Part shown: positions 33,018 to 41,692 of the stretch, piece after piece
How positions within the stretch are numbered: position 1 is the first letter of the stretch
How the letters are laid out: the number at the start of each line of letters is the position of its first letter
Assembly: GCA_009886035.1 (NCBI GenBank)
Contig: VFJN01000136.1
Location: forward strand, 1-48,660
DNA from: Actinomycetota bacterium
GTDB lineage: Bacteria > Actinomycetota > Acidimicrobiia > Acidimicrobiales > VFJN01
Length of the DNA: 48,660 nt
Direction of reading: 5' to 3'
Position numbers and translations under genes: made by a program
The notes under the pieces: model-generated
Databases searched by the model: none
What the model saw: only the letters and a program-made list of their open reading frames with translations
What the model was told of the DNA's origin: nothing

Positions 33018-34139
33018 CTATGCCTCCTGGAGCACGTTGAGACCGTCGACGGAGTCGATGTACTCCTCCACGAGCCGTTGGATCACGGCGGCCGTCTTTT
33101 CCACCGAGTTGAGCTGACCCACCACCTGCCCGACCGGGTTGAACTGCACCGCCTGCGCTTTATCGGCGTAGCGGTGGCCCCGAGCCACACAGTTACCCGA
33201 CACCATGTACTGCATCGGCATCGGCAGAGGGTCGGGTGTATCGGGCCGATCCCAGGCTTCGGTCCATTCGCTCTTGAGCATGCGGCACGGCTTACCGGTG
33301 AAGGACGCGCTGCGTACCGTGTCACGCGAGCCGGCGTCGAGTAGTTGCTGCTTCTGAGCGGGGGGCAGGTCGGCCTCTTCCACGGTGAGCCAAAGCGAGC
33401 CAGCCCATACGCCTTGCGCCCCCAGCGCGAGGGCCGCCGCGATCTGGCCTCCGGAACCGATGCCGCCGGCCGCCAACATCGGGGTGGGCGCAATGGCCTT
33501 GGCTACCTGCGGCCACAGCACGATCGATCCCACCTCGCCGGTGTGTCCACCGCCCTCGCCGCCTTGGGCGATCACGATGTCGACGCCCGCGTCTTTGTGC
33601 TTCATGGCCTGATACGGCGACCCACACAGCGCTGCCACCTTGAGACCAGCGGCGTGGATGTGATCGATGACCTCCTGCGGAGGCGTGCCGAGCGCGTTGG
33701 CGATCAAGCGAACCTTCGGGTGGGCCAGCGCCACCTCAATCTGCGGCAGCGCCGATGCCTCGGTCCAGCCGAGCAGACGCATACGCTCGTCCTCCTCGGG
33801 GGGAAGATCGGGCACGCCGGCGTCGGCCAGGATCTGATCGGCGAACTGCACGTGGCTATCGGGCACCATGTCGCGCAGCATCTGACCGAGCTTCTCCGGA
33901 TCGAGTTCGTCCATACCCTCGTACTTCCCGGGGATCACGATGTCGACGCCGTAGGGCTTGTCGCCCACGTGCTCGTCGATCCACTGGAGTTCTATCTCGA
34001 GTTGTTCGGGCGTAAACCCGACGGCGCCGAGCACGCCGAAACCGCCCGCCTTGCTCACCGCCACCACCACGTCACGGCAATGAGTGAACGCAAAGATGGG
34101 GAACTCGATACCGAGGTCTTCACACAATTGGGTATGCAT
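33018..34139 (-). CDS. Nitronate monooxygenase (2-nitropropane dioxygenase-like)
   Basis: 373 residues, FMN-binding TIM barrel. IVIAQGGEGGGHTGEVG with the catalytic His in GGGHTGE, PMLAAGGIGSGGQIAAALALGAQGVWAGSLWL and the N-terminal LGIEFPIFAF are family signatures. It would oxidise alkyl nitronates to carbonyl plus nitrite, but many members have other flavin-dependent roles, including enoyl reduction. ATG at 34139, 2 nt after the P450 stop: the third gene of the TetR-P450-NMO operon. A TTG at 34145 is less likely. Confidence 0.85.
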   Translation of the reverse strand: MHTQLCEDLGIEFPIFAFTHCRDVVVAVSKAGGFGVLGAVGFTPEQLEIELQWIDEHVGDKPYGVDIVIPGKYEGMDELDPEKLGQMLRDMVPDSHVQFADQILADAGVPDLPPEEDERMRLLGWTEASALPQIEVALAHPKVRLIANALGTPPQEVIDHIHAAGLKVAALCGSPYQAMKHKDAGVDIVIAQGGEGGGHTGEVGSIVLWPQVAKAIAPTPMLAAGGIGSGGQIAAALALGAQGVWAGSLWLTVEEADLPPAQKQQLLDAGSRDTVRSASFTGKPCRMLKSEWTEAWDRPDTPDPLPMPMQYMVSGNCVARGHRYADKAQAVQFNPVGQVVGQLNSVEKTAAVIQRLVEEYIDSVDGLNVLQEA

Positions 34140-34141
34140 GG

Positions 34142-35383
34142 TCAATCCTTCCGGGACGGTGCGCTAGGGGTGAAACGAACCGGCATCGTTTTGATGCCGT
34201 TGACGAAATCGGAGTGAAGGCGGTTGGGCTCGCCCACCAGTTCGAGGTCGGGCAGGCGTTCCACGATCTGGCGCATGGTGGCCCGGATCTCGGCCCGGGC
34301 GAGGCTGGCCCCGAGGCAATAGTGCACCCCACCCCCACCGAAGGCCAGGTGATCGTTGGGGGTGCGACCCACATCGAAGGAGTGCGGGTTCACGAACACG
34401 TCCTCGTCCCGATTGGCGGCGGCGTAATACAAAACGACCTTTTCGCCCTGTTTGATGGGCACGCCTCGCACTTCGGTGTCCTCGGTGGCGGTACGACGGA
34501 AATTGTGGATCGAACTTCCCCACCGGAGCATCTCGTCGGTGGCCGTGTCCCACAGTGATGGGTCGTCACGGAGGCGCTGCGCCTGATCTGGGTTGTCGAT
34601 GATGGCCAGCATGGAGTGGTTGATGAGATTGCGGGTGGTCTCGTTCCCCGCCACCACCAGCGTGAGGAAGAACATGTTCAGGTCGAATTCGTCGAGGCGC
34701 TCCCCGTCGACCTCGGCCTGCACGAGCAGCGTCATGATGTCTTCGCGTGGGTTGATTCGACGGTCGGCCGCCACCGCATCGCACAGGGCGTAGATCTCCA
34801 TGGCCGAAGCCTGGGGCCCGCCGGGGATCTCCTGGAAGTCGGGATCATCACGCGAGCCAATGAGTTGGTTGGAGATCTCGAACATGCGAGGCCAGACCTC
34901 CTTCTCCAAACCGATCATCTCGCAGATCATCTGAACGGGGATTTGCGCAGCAATCTCCTCGACAAATTCCACCTCGCCGCGCTCGCACACGTCGTCGATC
35001 ACCGCCACGGCGCGTCGTTCGATCTCCTCCACCAGCGCCGCGATCATGCGAGGCGTGAACCCCTTCGACACGAGCCGCCGGTAACGGTTGTGCCGGGGCG
35101 GGTCCATGTTCAAGATCGTGAGGCGCAGTTGGGCCAATGCCTCCTCATCGGCGGTGGGGATGAACGTGCCCCCCACTTCGGCCGAAAACCGTTGATGGTC
35201 GTGGCTCACCGATCGCACATCGGCGTGCTTGGTGAGCGCCCAGAAGCCGGTGTCGTCGGGTTCAGGGTGCCAGTACACCGGGGCTTCGGCGCGCAGCCGA
35301 TCGAACTGGTCGTGAGGCTCACCCCGGCCCCAGGTGGCGGCGAGAAGGTTGATCCCCTCAATGTTGGGCTGGGTCATGGTCAT
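34142..35383 (-). CDS. Cytochrome P450 (CYP125/CYP142-like group)
   Basis: 413 residues. I-helix VVAGNETTRN, K-helix EMLRW (ExxR region), and the heme-binding FGGGGVHYCLGASLARAE with the thiolate Cys. MDPPRHNRYRRLVSKGFTPRMI is shared with mycobacterial steroid- and fatty-acid-oxidising P450s (CYP124/125/142). It would hydroxylate a lipophilic substrate using electrons from ferredoxin, for which no gene is seen nearby. ATG at 35383 has AGGAG 9 nt upstream and overlaps the tetR stop (ATGA). Confidence 0.9.
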   Translation of the reverse strand: MTMTQPNIEGINLLAATWGRGEPHDQFDRLRAEAPVYWHPEPDDTGFWALTKHADVRSVSHDHQRFSAEVGGTFIPTADEEALAQLRLTILNMDPPRHNRYRRLVSKGFTPRMIAALVEEIERRAVAVIDDVCERGEVEFVEEIAAQIPVQMICEMIGLEKEVWPRMFEISNQLIGSRDDPDFQEIPGGPQASAMEIYALCDAVAADRRINPREDIMTLLVQAEVDGERLDEFDLNMFFLTLVVAGNETTRNLINHSMLAIIDNPDQAQRLRDDPSLWDTATDEMLRWGSSIHNFRRTATEDTEVRGVPIKQGEKVVLYYAAANRDEDVFVNPHSFDVGRTPNDHLAFGGGGVHYCLGASLARAEIRATMRQIVERLPDLELVGEPNRLHSDFVNGIKTMPVRFTPSAPSRKD

Positions 35384-35988
35384 CGGGCGTGCTCCTTTTG
35401 TGGCTGCGGGGCACCGACAGCCCCCCGGAGGGTGGCAACGGCAGTGCAATCATCAATGGCATTCGGATCGAGGCGGCGCATCATCTCAAGACCGAGCAAC
35501 ACGCCGATCACCGCTGGGCCGAGCGGACGAGATGGCGGCGCCATGCCTTCGTCGCGGGCCCACTCGCCGATGGCGCTGTCTATGCCCGCCCAGGCGGCCT
35601 CGTAGCGTTGTCGCAAACGGGCGCGCGCCCCGTCGTGGCGCGCCGCAAACGACCACAGTTCGTGCTCGAGACGGATCCACTGACCCTCCCCGGTGGGTGG
35701 ATGGGCCACGTTGCGCCAGAGCGCCGCCAACCGATCATCGAGCGTGGAGGCCGCCGCCAGTTCGGCGGTGATCACGGCCGCGACGTCGTCGGCCCACCCC
35801 TCGAGCAGCGCGTACAACAGGCCGTCCTTGCCCCCGAAATGGTCGTAGACCGCCCCCGAGGTGCGCTCGGCCCGCTCGGCAATGGCGTCGACCGATGCTC
35901 CCTCGATGCCGCGCTCGGCGAAGAGCTCGGCGGCGGCGTCGAGCAGGCGTTGACGCGTCTCTGCTTTCCGCTCCCCCTGGGTGGCCAC
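35380..35988 (-). CDS. TetR family transcriptional regulator
   Basis: 202 residues. The N-terminal helix-turn-helix is clear: TRQRLLDAAAELFAERGIEGASVDAIAERAERTSGAVYDHFGGKDGLLYALL (about 12-62). The C-terminal ligand domain is variable. GTG start at 35988; an inverted repeat 8-25 nt upstream (35996-36013) is a likely autoregulatory operator. First gene in a coupled run with a P450 and NMO, so it probably represses them and releases on binding their substrate or a related ligand. The ALDH stop is 33 nt upstream, so read-through is possible. Confidence 0.9.
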   Translation of the reverse strand: MATQGERKAETRQRLLDAAAELFAERGIEGASVDAIAERAERTSGAVYDHFGGKDGLLYALLEGWADDVAAVITAELAAASTLDDRLAALWRNVAHPPTGEGQWIRLEHELWSFAARHDGARARLRQRYEAAWAGIDSAIGEWARDEGMAPPSRPLGPAVIGVLLGLEMMRRLDPNAIDDCTAVATLRGAVGAPQPQKEHAR

Positions 35989-35995
35989 CGAAGAA

Positions 35996-36013
35996 ACATA
36001 GCGCCTCCTATGT
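35996..36013. promoter_or_regulatory. Inverted repeat, probable TetR operator
   Basis: ACATAG (35996-36001), six-base spacer CGCCTC, CTATGT (36008-36013). It lies just before the tetR GTG start, where a bound repressor would block tetR-P450-NMO. Its AT-rich arms stand out from the GC-rich flanks, and the arm/spacer pattern is usual for TetR dimers. Confidence 0.6.
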
Positions 36014-36021
36014 AACCTGCG

Positions 36022-37422
36022 CTAGCGGAGGATGCGCCGGGCGATCTTCTCCACCTTGGGCGTGTACGGCGGGTAGAGCAGTTTCAGGTCAGGTTTCGGG
36101 CGCTTTTTCAGCACGCTCTTGCGGTGGCTGAACACGTCGAACCCGGCCCGGCCGTGGTACGACCCCATGCCGCTGTCGCCCACCCCGCCGAAGGGCAGGG
36201 TGGAGGGGAGGAGATGCATGATCGTCTGGTTCACGCACACCCCCCCGCTACTCGTGGCGCCAATGACCTCATCGATCACATCGCCCCGGCCGGCAAACAC
36301 ATAGAGCGCCAGTGGCTTAGGCCGGGCGGTGATGAACGCCGTGGCGGCGCGGGAGTTTGCCACCCCAACCACGGGAAGGATCGGCCCGAAAATCTCCTCC
36401 TGCATCACCGCACTATCCAATGCCGGCTCCACCGTGATGGTGGGAGCCACGTAGCCAGCCCCGGCATCCACCTGACCGCCGGCGGCAATCGTGCCCGCCC
36501 CGGCAGCCAGCAGGCCCTCCAAGCGTCGCAGATGGCGCTCGTTCACGATGCGCCCGAAACTGTCGCTCACCTGCGGATCGGTGCCGTAGAACTCGGTGAT
36601 CTGGGCCGCCAATTTGGCCACCAGCTCGTCTTTCACTTCCTCATCAACCAGCACGTAGTCCGGCGCGATGCAGGTTTGACCGGCGTTGAGAAACTTGCCC
36701 CAGGCGATGCGGCGGGCGGCCACATCGAGGTTGGCACTGGCATGCACGTAGGTGGGCGACTTACCGCCCAGTTCCAACACGGTGGGCGTGAGGTGCCGGG
36801 CCGCCGCCGCCGCCACCACCCGCCCCACCGCCGTCGAGCCCGTAAAAAAGATGTGGTCCCACCGCTCGGCGAGCAGGGCGGTGGTGTCGGCCACCCCTCC
36901 TTCCACCACCACCACCGCCTCCGGATCGACGTAGAGCGGCAAGAGGCGAGCCAAGGCGGCACTGCAGGACGGGGCCAACTCGGAGGGTTTGGCCACCACG
37001 CAGTTGCCCGCCGCCAGCGCGGCGGCCAGCGGCTCGATGAGCAACTGCACCGGGTAGTTCCACGGCGCGATCACCAACACCACCCCCCGCGGCTCCGGCA
37101 CGATCCGGGCCGTCGCGGGAGCAACGGTAAGCGGCACCCGCACCCGGGTGGGTTTCATCCACGAGCCAACGTGCTTGGCGAGATAGCGAAGCTCAATCTT
37201 GGTATGACCGATGTCGGCGCCGTACGACTCCATCCGGGGCCGACCCAGGTCGGTGTGCAGCGCCTCCACCAGTTCCTCGGCCGCTTCCTCCATCATGCGC
37301 CGCAATCCGGCGAGTTGCTCCTGCCGCCAGGCCAGCGGCCGGGTCCGTCCGCTGTCGAAGGTGGCCCGCAGCGATGTGTTCAGCGTGGCGGCCGCGAGAG
37401 GTATGGGAGGCGAGGCGGTCAT
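36022..37422 (-). CDS. Aldehyde dehydrogenase (class 3-like)
   Basis: 466 residues, the shorter class 3/fatty-aldehyde type: starts straight into LNTSLRATFDSGRTRPLAWRQEQL, then IAPWNYPVQLLIEPLAAALAAGN, general base Glu in VLELGGKSP, nucleophile Cys in NAGQTCIAPDYVL, EEIFGPILPV, and PFGGVGDSGMGSYHGRAGFDVFSH. It oxidises hydrophobic aldehydes to acids with NAD(P)+, which fits a P450 or alcohol-dehydrogenase product. ATG at 37422 with GGGAG upstream; in-frame ATGs at 37455 and 37482 are alternatives. Divergent from the Cys-hydrolase gene. Confidence 0.88.
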   Translation of the reverse strand: MTASPPIPLAAATLNTSLRATFDSGRTRPLAWRQEQLAGLRRMMEEAAEELVEALHTDLGRPRMESYGADIGHTKIELRYLAKHVGSWMKPTRVRVPLTVAPATARIVPEPRGVVLVIAPWNYPVQLLIEPLAAALAAGNCVVAKPSELAPSCSAALARLLPLYVDPEAVVVVEGGVADTTALLAERWDHIFFTGSTAVGRVVAAAAARHLTPTVLELGGKSPTYVHASANLDVAARRIAWGKFLNAGQTCIAPDYVLVDEEVKDELVAKLAAQITEFYGTDPQVSDSFGRIVNERHLRRLEGLLAAGAGTIAAGGQVDAGAGYVAPTITVEPALDSAVMQEEIFGPILPVVGVANSRAATAFITARPKPLALYVFAGRGDVIDEVIGATSSGGVCVNQTIMHLLPSTLPFGGVGDSGMGSYHGRAGFDVFSHRKSVLKKRPKPDLKLLYPPYTPKVEKIARRILR

Positions 37423-37523
37423 CGGGGCTCCCAGAGGATCGGCGGAGATGCCCATTCTCGCACGCTCCAGCCGGGGGCGCACCCGTACCCATCATTGCCA
37501 ATCTGGCCTACCTTGGGGCCGCC

Positions 37524-38624
37524 ATGACCACCGTTCAACGCCAATCGGTAGCCCTCACCTCCGCCACCAGCACCCTCGCCGGCCACGGTCCCCATCCCTG
37601 CCAGGGCATCTACTACCGCCCCACCGGCCCGGCACCGCGCGTGGCCTGCATCGCCACCCACTACAACCTCGACTTCTCCGAGCACTACATGGCCGAACGC
37701 CTCGCCGAGCGCGGCATCGGCTTCCTCGGTTGGAACACCCGCTACCGCGGCAACGAGCCGTATTTTTTGCTCGAGCACGCCCTCATCGACATCGGTGCCG
37801 GGGTGCGTTGGCTCCGGGAGGAAGCGGGGATCGACACGGTGGTGATCCTCGGCAACTGCGGCGGCGGATCCCTCATGGCCACCTACCTCTCCCAGACCAT
37901 CAGCCCGTCGATTGAACCCGCCATCGGCCTCCGCCTTCCCGATGCGGTGCTCAACCTCCCCGGAGCCGACCTCTACGTGTCGCTGAATGCCCACCTCGGG
38001 CGAGCCGAGGTGATGTCGACCTGGATGGATCCATCCGTCACCGACGAAACCGACCCGTTGTCGGTCGACCCGTCACTCGACATGTTCCAGCACGACGCGC
38101 CCTACGACGCTGCCTTCCGGTCGCGCTACCGGGGCGCCCAGGAAGCCCGCAACCACCGCATCACCGCCTGGGTGTACACGGAACTTGATCGGCTCGCCGC
38201 GGCCGGCGCCTGGGACCGGACCTTCAACGTGCACCGAGCGTGGGCCGACCTGCGCTTCGCCGACCTCAGCCTCGATCCCTCCGACCGGTTAGCCGGTTGC
38301 TACGCCGGCGACCCTCGCGGCGCCAACTACGGCCCGTTCACGCTCGGGGGCACCAGCACCCTGCGCTCCTGGCTGGCGATGTGGAGCCTCGAAGCCTCGC
38401 AGTGCCAGGCCGCCCCTCACCTCGCTCGGATCACCGTCCCGGCCCTGGTGGTGCAGTCGCTGGCCGATCGCGGGGTGTTCCCCAGCGATGCCCGTTCCAT
38501 CAGCGATGCCCTCGCGTCGGCGGACAAGACCCTGGAATGGGTCCCCGGTGAGCACTACTTCGAGACCGGCGGCCGCGATGAGGTGGCCGACCTTGTGAGC
38601 ATGTGGATCAGCGACCGAAGCTGA
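37524..38624 (+). CDS. Alpha/beta hydrolase with Cys nucleophile
   Basis: 366 residues. The nucleophile elbow is ILGNCGGGS, so Cys replaces Ser as in dienelactone hydrolases; a probable acid in SLADRGVF and His in PGEHYFETGG complete a Cys-Asp-His triad. RVACIATHYNLDFSEHYMAERLAERG is the N-terminal strand/helix. The protein is longer than dienelactone hydrolase (about 240 residues), with a large helical insertion between 150 and 270. It may hydrolyse an activated ester or lactone. A TACCTT box ends 9 nt before the ATG; no ribosome-binding site is seen. Confidence 0.75.
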   Translation: MTTVQRQSVALTSATSTLAGHGPHPCQGIYYRPTGPAPRVACIATHYNLDFSEHYMAERLAERGIGFLGWNTRYRGNEPYFLLEHALIDIGAGVRWLREEAGIDTVVILGNCGGGSLMATYLSQTISPSIEPAIGLRLPDAVLNLPGADLYVSLNAHLGRAEVMSTWMDPSVTDETDPLSVDPSLDMFQHDAPYDAAFRSRYRGAQEARNHRITAWVYTELDRLAAAGAWDRTFNVHRAWADLRFADLSLDPSDRLAGCYAGDPRGANYGPFTLGGTSTLRSWLAMWSLEASQCQAAPHLARITVPALVVQSLADRGVFPSDARSISDALASADKTLEWVPGEHYFETGGRDEVADLVSMWISDRS

Positions 38625-38629
38625 CCGGG

Positions 38630-38649
38630 CGCCGGCGGTGGCCCCGGCG
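38630..38649 (+). terminator. Short GC hairpin after the Cys-hydrolase gene
   Basis: CGCCGG (38630-38635) pairs with CCGGCG (38644-38649) around eight bases, 6 nt beyond the stop at 38624. A weak terminator candidate. Confidence 0.3.
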
Positions 38650-38685
38650 GTCGCCCACCTCGACGCGGCGCGCTAAACCAACGGG

Positions 38686-39447
38686 ATGAGCACGATCGCC
38701 ATCACCGGGTCGGCGGGCGGAATCGGAGGGGCGCTGCGGGCCCGGCTGGAGGCCCAGGGCGACACCGTGATCGGGGTGGACGTGCGCGACGCGGAGGTGA
38801 TCGCCGATCTGGCCTCGGCGGTGGGCCGGGCCGCCATGGTGGCGGCCGTCACCGAGCAGAGCGGCGGGACCCTCGACGGCCTCGTCGCGGCGGCGGGGGT
38901 CACCCACGACGACGGTGCGCTGGTCACCTCTATCAACTACTTCGGCGCCATCGCCACCCTCGAGGGTCTGCGCCCCTTGCTCGTTGCCGGGGGCAGCGCG
39001 GTGGCGGTGAGTTCCAACTCCACCACCACCCAGCCGGGGTTGCGACTCGCCCACGTGGAGGCTTGCCTGGCGGGCGACGAAGACGCCGCCTGCGCCTTGG
39101 CTGGCCCCGGAGTGGGGGCCTACGGCGCCAGCAAACTGGCCCTGGCCCGTTGGGTGCGCCGCCAGGCCACCACCGAAGCGTGGATCGGTGCGGGCATCCG
39201 TCTCAACGCCATCTGCCCCGGGTTCATCGACACCCCGATGACGGCGGGTTCGCGCGAGTTCATCCTGAGCCTCGGCGAGATCTACCCCATCCCGATCGGT
39301 CGGGCGGGTGACGCCAGGGAAGTGGCGGGTCTGCTCATCTACCTGCTGTCATCGGAGGCCTCCTTCTTCTGCGGTTCGGTGATCACCATGGACGGGGGCA
39401 CCGAGGCCGCCCTCCGGGGCGAAGACTGGCCGCACGCTCTGCCCTAG
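38686..39447 (+). CDS. SDR family oxidoreductase (3-alpha-HSD-like)
   Basis: 253 residues. IAITGSAGGIGGALRARLEAQG cofactor motif, acidic VDVRD after strand 2 (NAD-type), AAAGVTHDD, catalytic Ser in VSSNSTTT, Tyr-Lys in YGASKLALARWVRR, PGFIDTPMT. The compressed region between strand 2 and NAAG and the long insertion before the Tyr (VEACLAGDEDAACALAG) are seen in 3-alpha-hydroxysteroid dehydrogenase/carbonyl reductases. It could act on a sterol-like or alicyclic alcohol. ATG at 38686; converges on the second P450. Confidence 0.88.
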   Translation: MSTIAITGSAGGIGGALRARLEAQGDTVIGVDVRDAEVIADLASAVGRAAMVAAVTEQSGGTLDGLVAAAGVTHDDGALVTSINYFGAIATLEGLRPLLVAGGSAVAVSSNSTTTQPGLRLAHVEACLAGDEDAACALAGPGVGAYGASKLALARWVRRQATTEAWIGAGIRLNAICPGFIDTPMTAGSREFILSLGEIYPIPIGRAGDAREVAGLLIYLLSSEASFFCGSVITMDGGTEAALRGEDWPHALP

Positions 39448-39470
39448 GCGGTTCGCCCGGCGACGGGGTC

Positions 39471-40667
39471 CTAAAGCGCGTCGGCCACGAACGGCAGTGT
39501 CTCGTAGCGCCGCACGAAGTGTCCGGCCGCAAACGAACCGGCGGCATAGTCGACCGCGAAACGCGGGCACCGGGCCAGCAGTTCCTCCAAGGCAATACGG
39601 GCCTGCAACCGAGCGGCGGCCGCCCCCAGGCAGTGGTGGGCCCCGTAGCCAAAGGACAACATCGGGCCGATCCGCCGGTCGACGTCGAAGTCTTCGGCGG
39701 TGGGCCCGAACTGGCGGGGATCCCGATTAGCCGAGCCATAGAGGAGCAACACCTTTTTCCCGGCCGGGATCGTCACACCGTGCAGGGTCACCGCCGAGGT
39801 GGTGGTGCGGGCCAGACCTTGCACCGGGGCGGCGAGGCGCAGCATCTCCTCCACGGTTGTATCCAACAGGCTCGGATCGGCCAGCAGACGGGCCCGCTGA
39901 TCCGGCCGGCGCGTGAGGAGTTCGGCGCCGGTGCTCAGCATCCCGGTGGTGGTGTCGTTACCACCGGTCACCATCGTGAAGGCAAAGCCGAGCACCTGCA
40001 TGATCGGAACATCCGTCGCCCCGGTGGCTACGAGCTCGGAGATGGTGTCCTCGCCGGGGTGGGCCCGCTTCTGGCTGATCAGGTCGCTGAAATATTCGAA
40101 CAACTCCCCCACGCTGCCCCCCGCCTGCCGGAGGTCGCCCGTGGCGTTGGCGGCCACGATGCCTTGAGTCCAGGCGTCAAAGCGCCCCCAGTCGGTCTCG
40201 GGTACCCCGAGATAATACGCCACCACAAAACTCGGCATGGGCTTGAACAACTCGGCCACCACATCACCCCCACCGGCGGCACGGAGGCGTTCAAGACGCT
40301 CCACCACAAAGGTCCGTACCGCTGGTTCGATCTCCTGAACATGCCGGGGCGTGAACCCCCGGCCCACCAATCGACGAAAGGCGGTGTGTTCCGGCGGATC
40401 CATCATCACCATCGGGGCGGCGTCGGCGAGGCCCGCTTTGTTGCGCTCGTCGTAGGTGAAGGTGAGCCCCTCGGCCGAGGAGAACGTGCCGGTGTCGCGC
40501 ACGGCGGCGAATACATCGGCAAAGCGCGACAGCACCCAATAGTCGAGTTCCTCCACGTGGTGCACCGGATCGCCATCGCGTAGGCCGGCGTACATCGCCC
40601 ACGGGGACCGCCAGGACTCACCACTGCAGGGGATGAACCGCGGACGGGTCGACGGATCGGAATCCAT
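39471..40667 (-). CDS. Cytochrome P450
   Basis: 398 residues. I-helix TGGNDTTTG (the usual Ala/Gly-Gly-x-Asp/Glu-Thr-Thr), EEMLRL (ExxR), and FGYGAHHCLGAAAARLQ with the heme-ligand Cys. The N-terminal half carries MMDPPEHTAFRRLVGRGFTPRHV. A soluble class I bacterial P450 needing ferredoxin and reductase. Distinct from the P450 at 34142 (different I- and heme-loop residues), so not a recent duplicate. ATG at 40667; no obvious ribosome-binding site. Divergent from the SRPBCC gene. Confidence 0.9.
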   Translation of the reverse strand: MDSDPSTRPRFIPCSGESWRSPWAMYAGLRDGDPVHHVEELDYWVLSRFADVFAAVRDTGTFSSAEGLTFTYDERNKAGLADAAPMVMMDPPEHTAFRRLVGRGFTPRHVQEIEPAVRTFVVERLERLRAAGGGDVVAELFKPMPSFVVAYYLGVPETDWGRFDAWTQGIVAANATGDLRQAGGSVGELFEYFSDLISQKRAHPGEDTISELVATGATDVPIMQVLGFAFTMVTGGNDTTTGMLSTGAELLTRRPDQRARLLADPSLLDTTVEEMLRLAAPVQGLARTTTSAVTLHGVTIPAGKKVLLLYGSANRDPRQFGPTAEDFDVDRRIGPMLSFGYGAHHCLGAAAARLQARIALEELLARCPRFAVDYAAGSFAAGHFVRRYETLPFVADAL

Positions 40668-40750
40668 GGTGGCCGACTGTGGCACAGATCCTCTGCCCAA
40701 GCCCGAGCGGCTATTACCGACCTCTGCCCCCCAGAGGCTAGAACCTCCCC

Positions 40751-41203
40751 ATGCTCACCTCTTCCACGACCACCGTCATCCGCCGCCCGGCCGCCGACGT
40801 GTTCGCAGCGGTGGCCGACATCACCCGTATGGGCGAGTGGAGCCCCGAGTGCACCGCCGGCCGCTGGGTTGCGCCCGCTACGGGCCCAGCCCTCGGTGCC
40901 CAGTTCGAAGGCGACAACATCGCCAAGGTGGGCCCCATCACGCTCAAGAAGTGGACCACCACCGCCGAGGTAACCGAGTGCGTGCCCAACCAGGTGTTCG
41001 AGTTCTTCGCCGAGGGGTACACGACCTGGCGGTACGAGTTCGTGGAACGTGATGGCTCCACCTCGGTGACCGAGTCCTGCAGTTATGCGCCCAGTGAGGG
41101 GTGGAAGAAATTCGCCTACGAGACCGTCCTTCGTCGGCCCCAGATGGTGGCCCGCGGCATGGAGCAGACCCTCGCCCGCCTCAAGACCGCCCTCGAACGC
41201 TAA
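40751..41203 (+). CDS. SRPBCC family protein
   Basis: 150 residues. Begins TTTVIRRPAADVFAAVADITRMGEWSPEC, the START/polyketide-cyclase-like opening, then a beta-sheet-rich middle and a C-terminal long helix MVARGMEQTLARLKTALER. The fold makes a hydrophobic ligand cavity; proteins like this bind lipids or hydrophobic metabolites. The divergent P450 neighbour fits a role with its substrate or product. ATG at 40751. Confidence 0.82.
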   Translation: MLTSSTTTVIRRPAADVFAAVADITRMGEWSPECTAGRWVAPATGPALGAQFEGDNIAKVGPITLKKWTTTAEVTECVPNQVFEFFAEGYTTWRYEFVERDGSTSVTESCSYAPSEGWKKFAYETVLRRPQMVARGMEQTLARLKTALER

Positions 41204-41224
41204 GGAAGGAAACCCGCCGCCGCG

Positions 41225-41692
41225 CTAGTGGGGCGGATCGGGGAAGGCGAAGGACTCGATGCGCGCACCGGTGCGCGCCAACGAGGTGTAACGGCGGTCG
41301 GTGATGCGCCAGTGGCCGTCGTCACGCTCGTACCGATCCCGGTAGAGGCCATAGGCCTGCGTCCACTCCCCGGCATGATCGTGACGCAGCTCGCAGATGT
41401 ACACCCTCCCGGTGGCGGTGGCGTCCCCCGTGAGTTCGACCACCGCGTTGAGAATGGCAAACTCAAAAAAGGCAAACCCCGCCAGGCTCTGCTCGATGAA
41501 GGTCGCAATCGCCGCGGGACCAGTGAGCGTGAAGGCCGGGCGCGTGCGGGTATCGATGTGCACCGACGCGTCGGCATCGAACAGGGCGACCACCTCGTCC
41601 CAGGCCCGCCGGGTAACGGCATCGCCGTAGGCGCTCTGCAACCGACGCACGGCCACCACCGAGCGCGTCCCCGCGTCGTCGAGTTCGCGCAT
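41225..41692 (-). CDS. NTF2/SnoaL-like protein
   Basis: 155 residues with the cone-shaped NTF2-like pattern: N-terminal helix RLQSAYGDAVTRRAWDEVVALFDADASVHI, a FTLTGPAAIATFIEQSLAGF helix, then a curved sheet ending GHWRITDRRYTSLARTGARIE, as in SnoaL/limonene-epoxide-hydrolase/ketosteroid-isomerase relatives. Enzymatic or ligand-binding role unknown. ATG at 41692 shares one base with the stop of the Fae homologue (TGATG), so it is the third gene of the oxygenase-Fae-SnoaL operon. Confidence 0.8.
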   Translation of the reverse strand: MRELDDAGTRSVVAVRRLQSAYGDAVTRRAWDEVVALFDADASVHIDTRTRPAFTLTGPAAIATFIEQSLAGFAFFEFAILNAVVELTGDATATGRVYICELRHDHAGEWTQAYGLYRDRYERDDGHWRITDRRYTSLARTGARIESFAFPDPPH

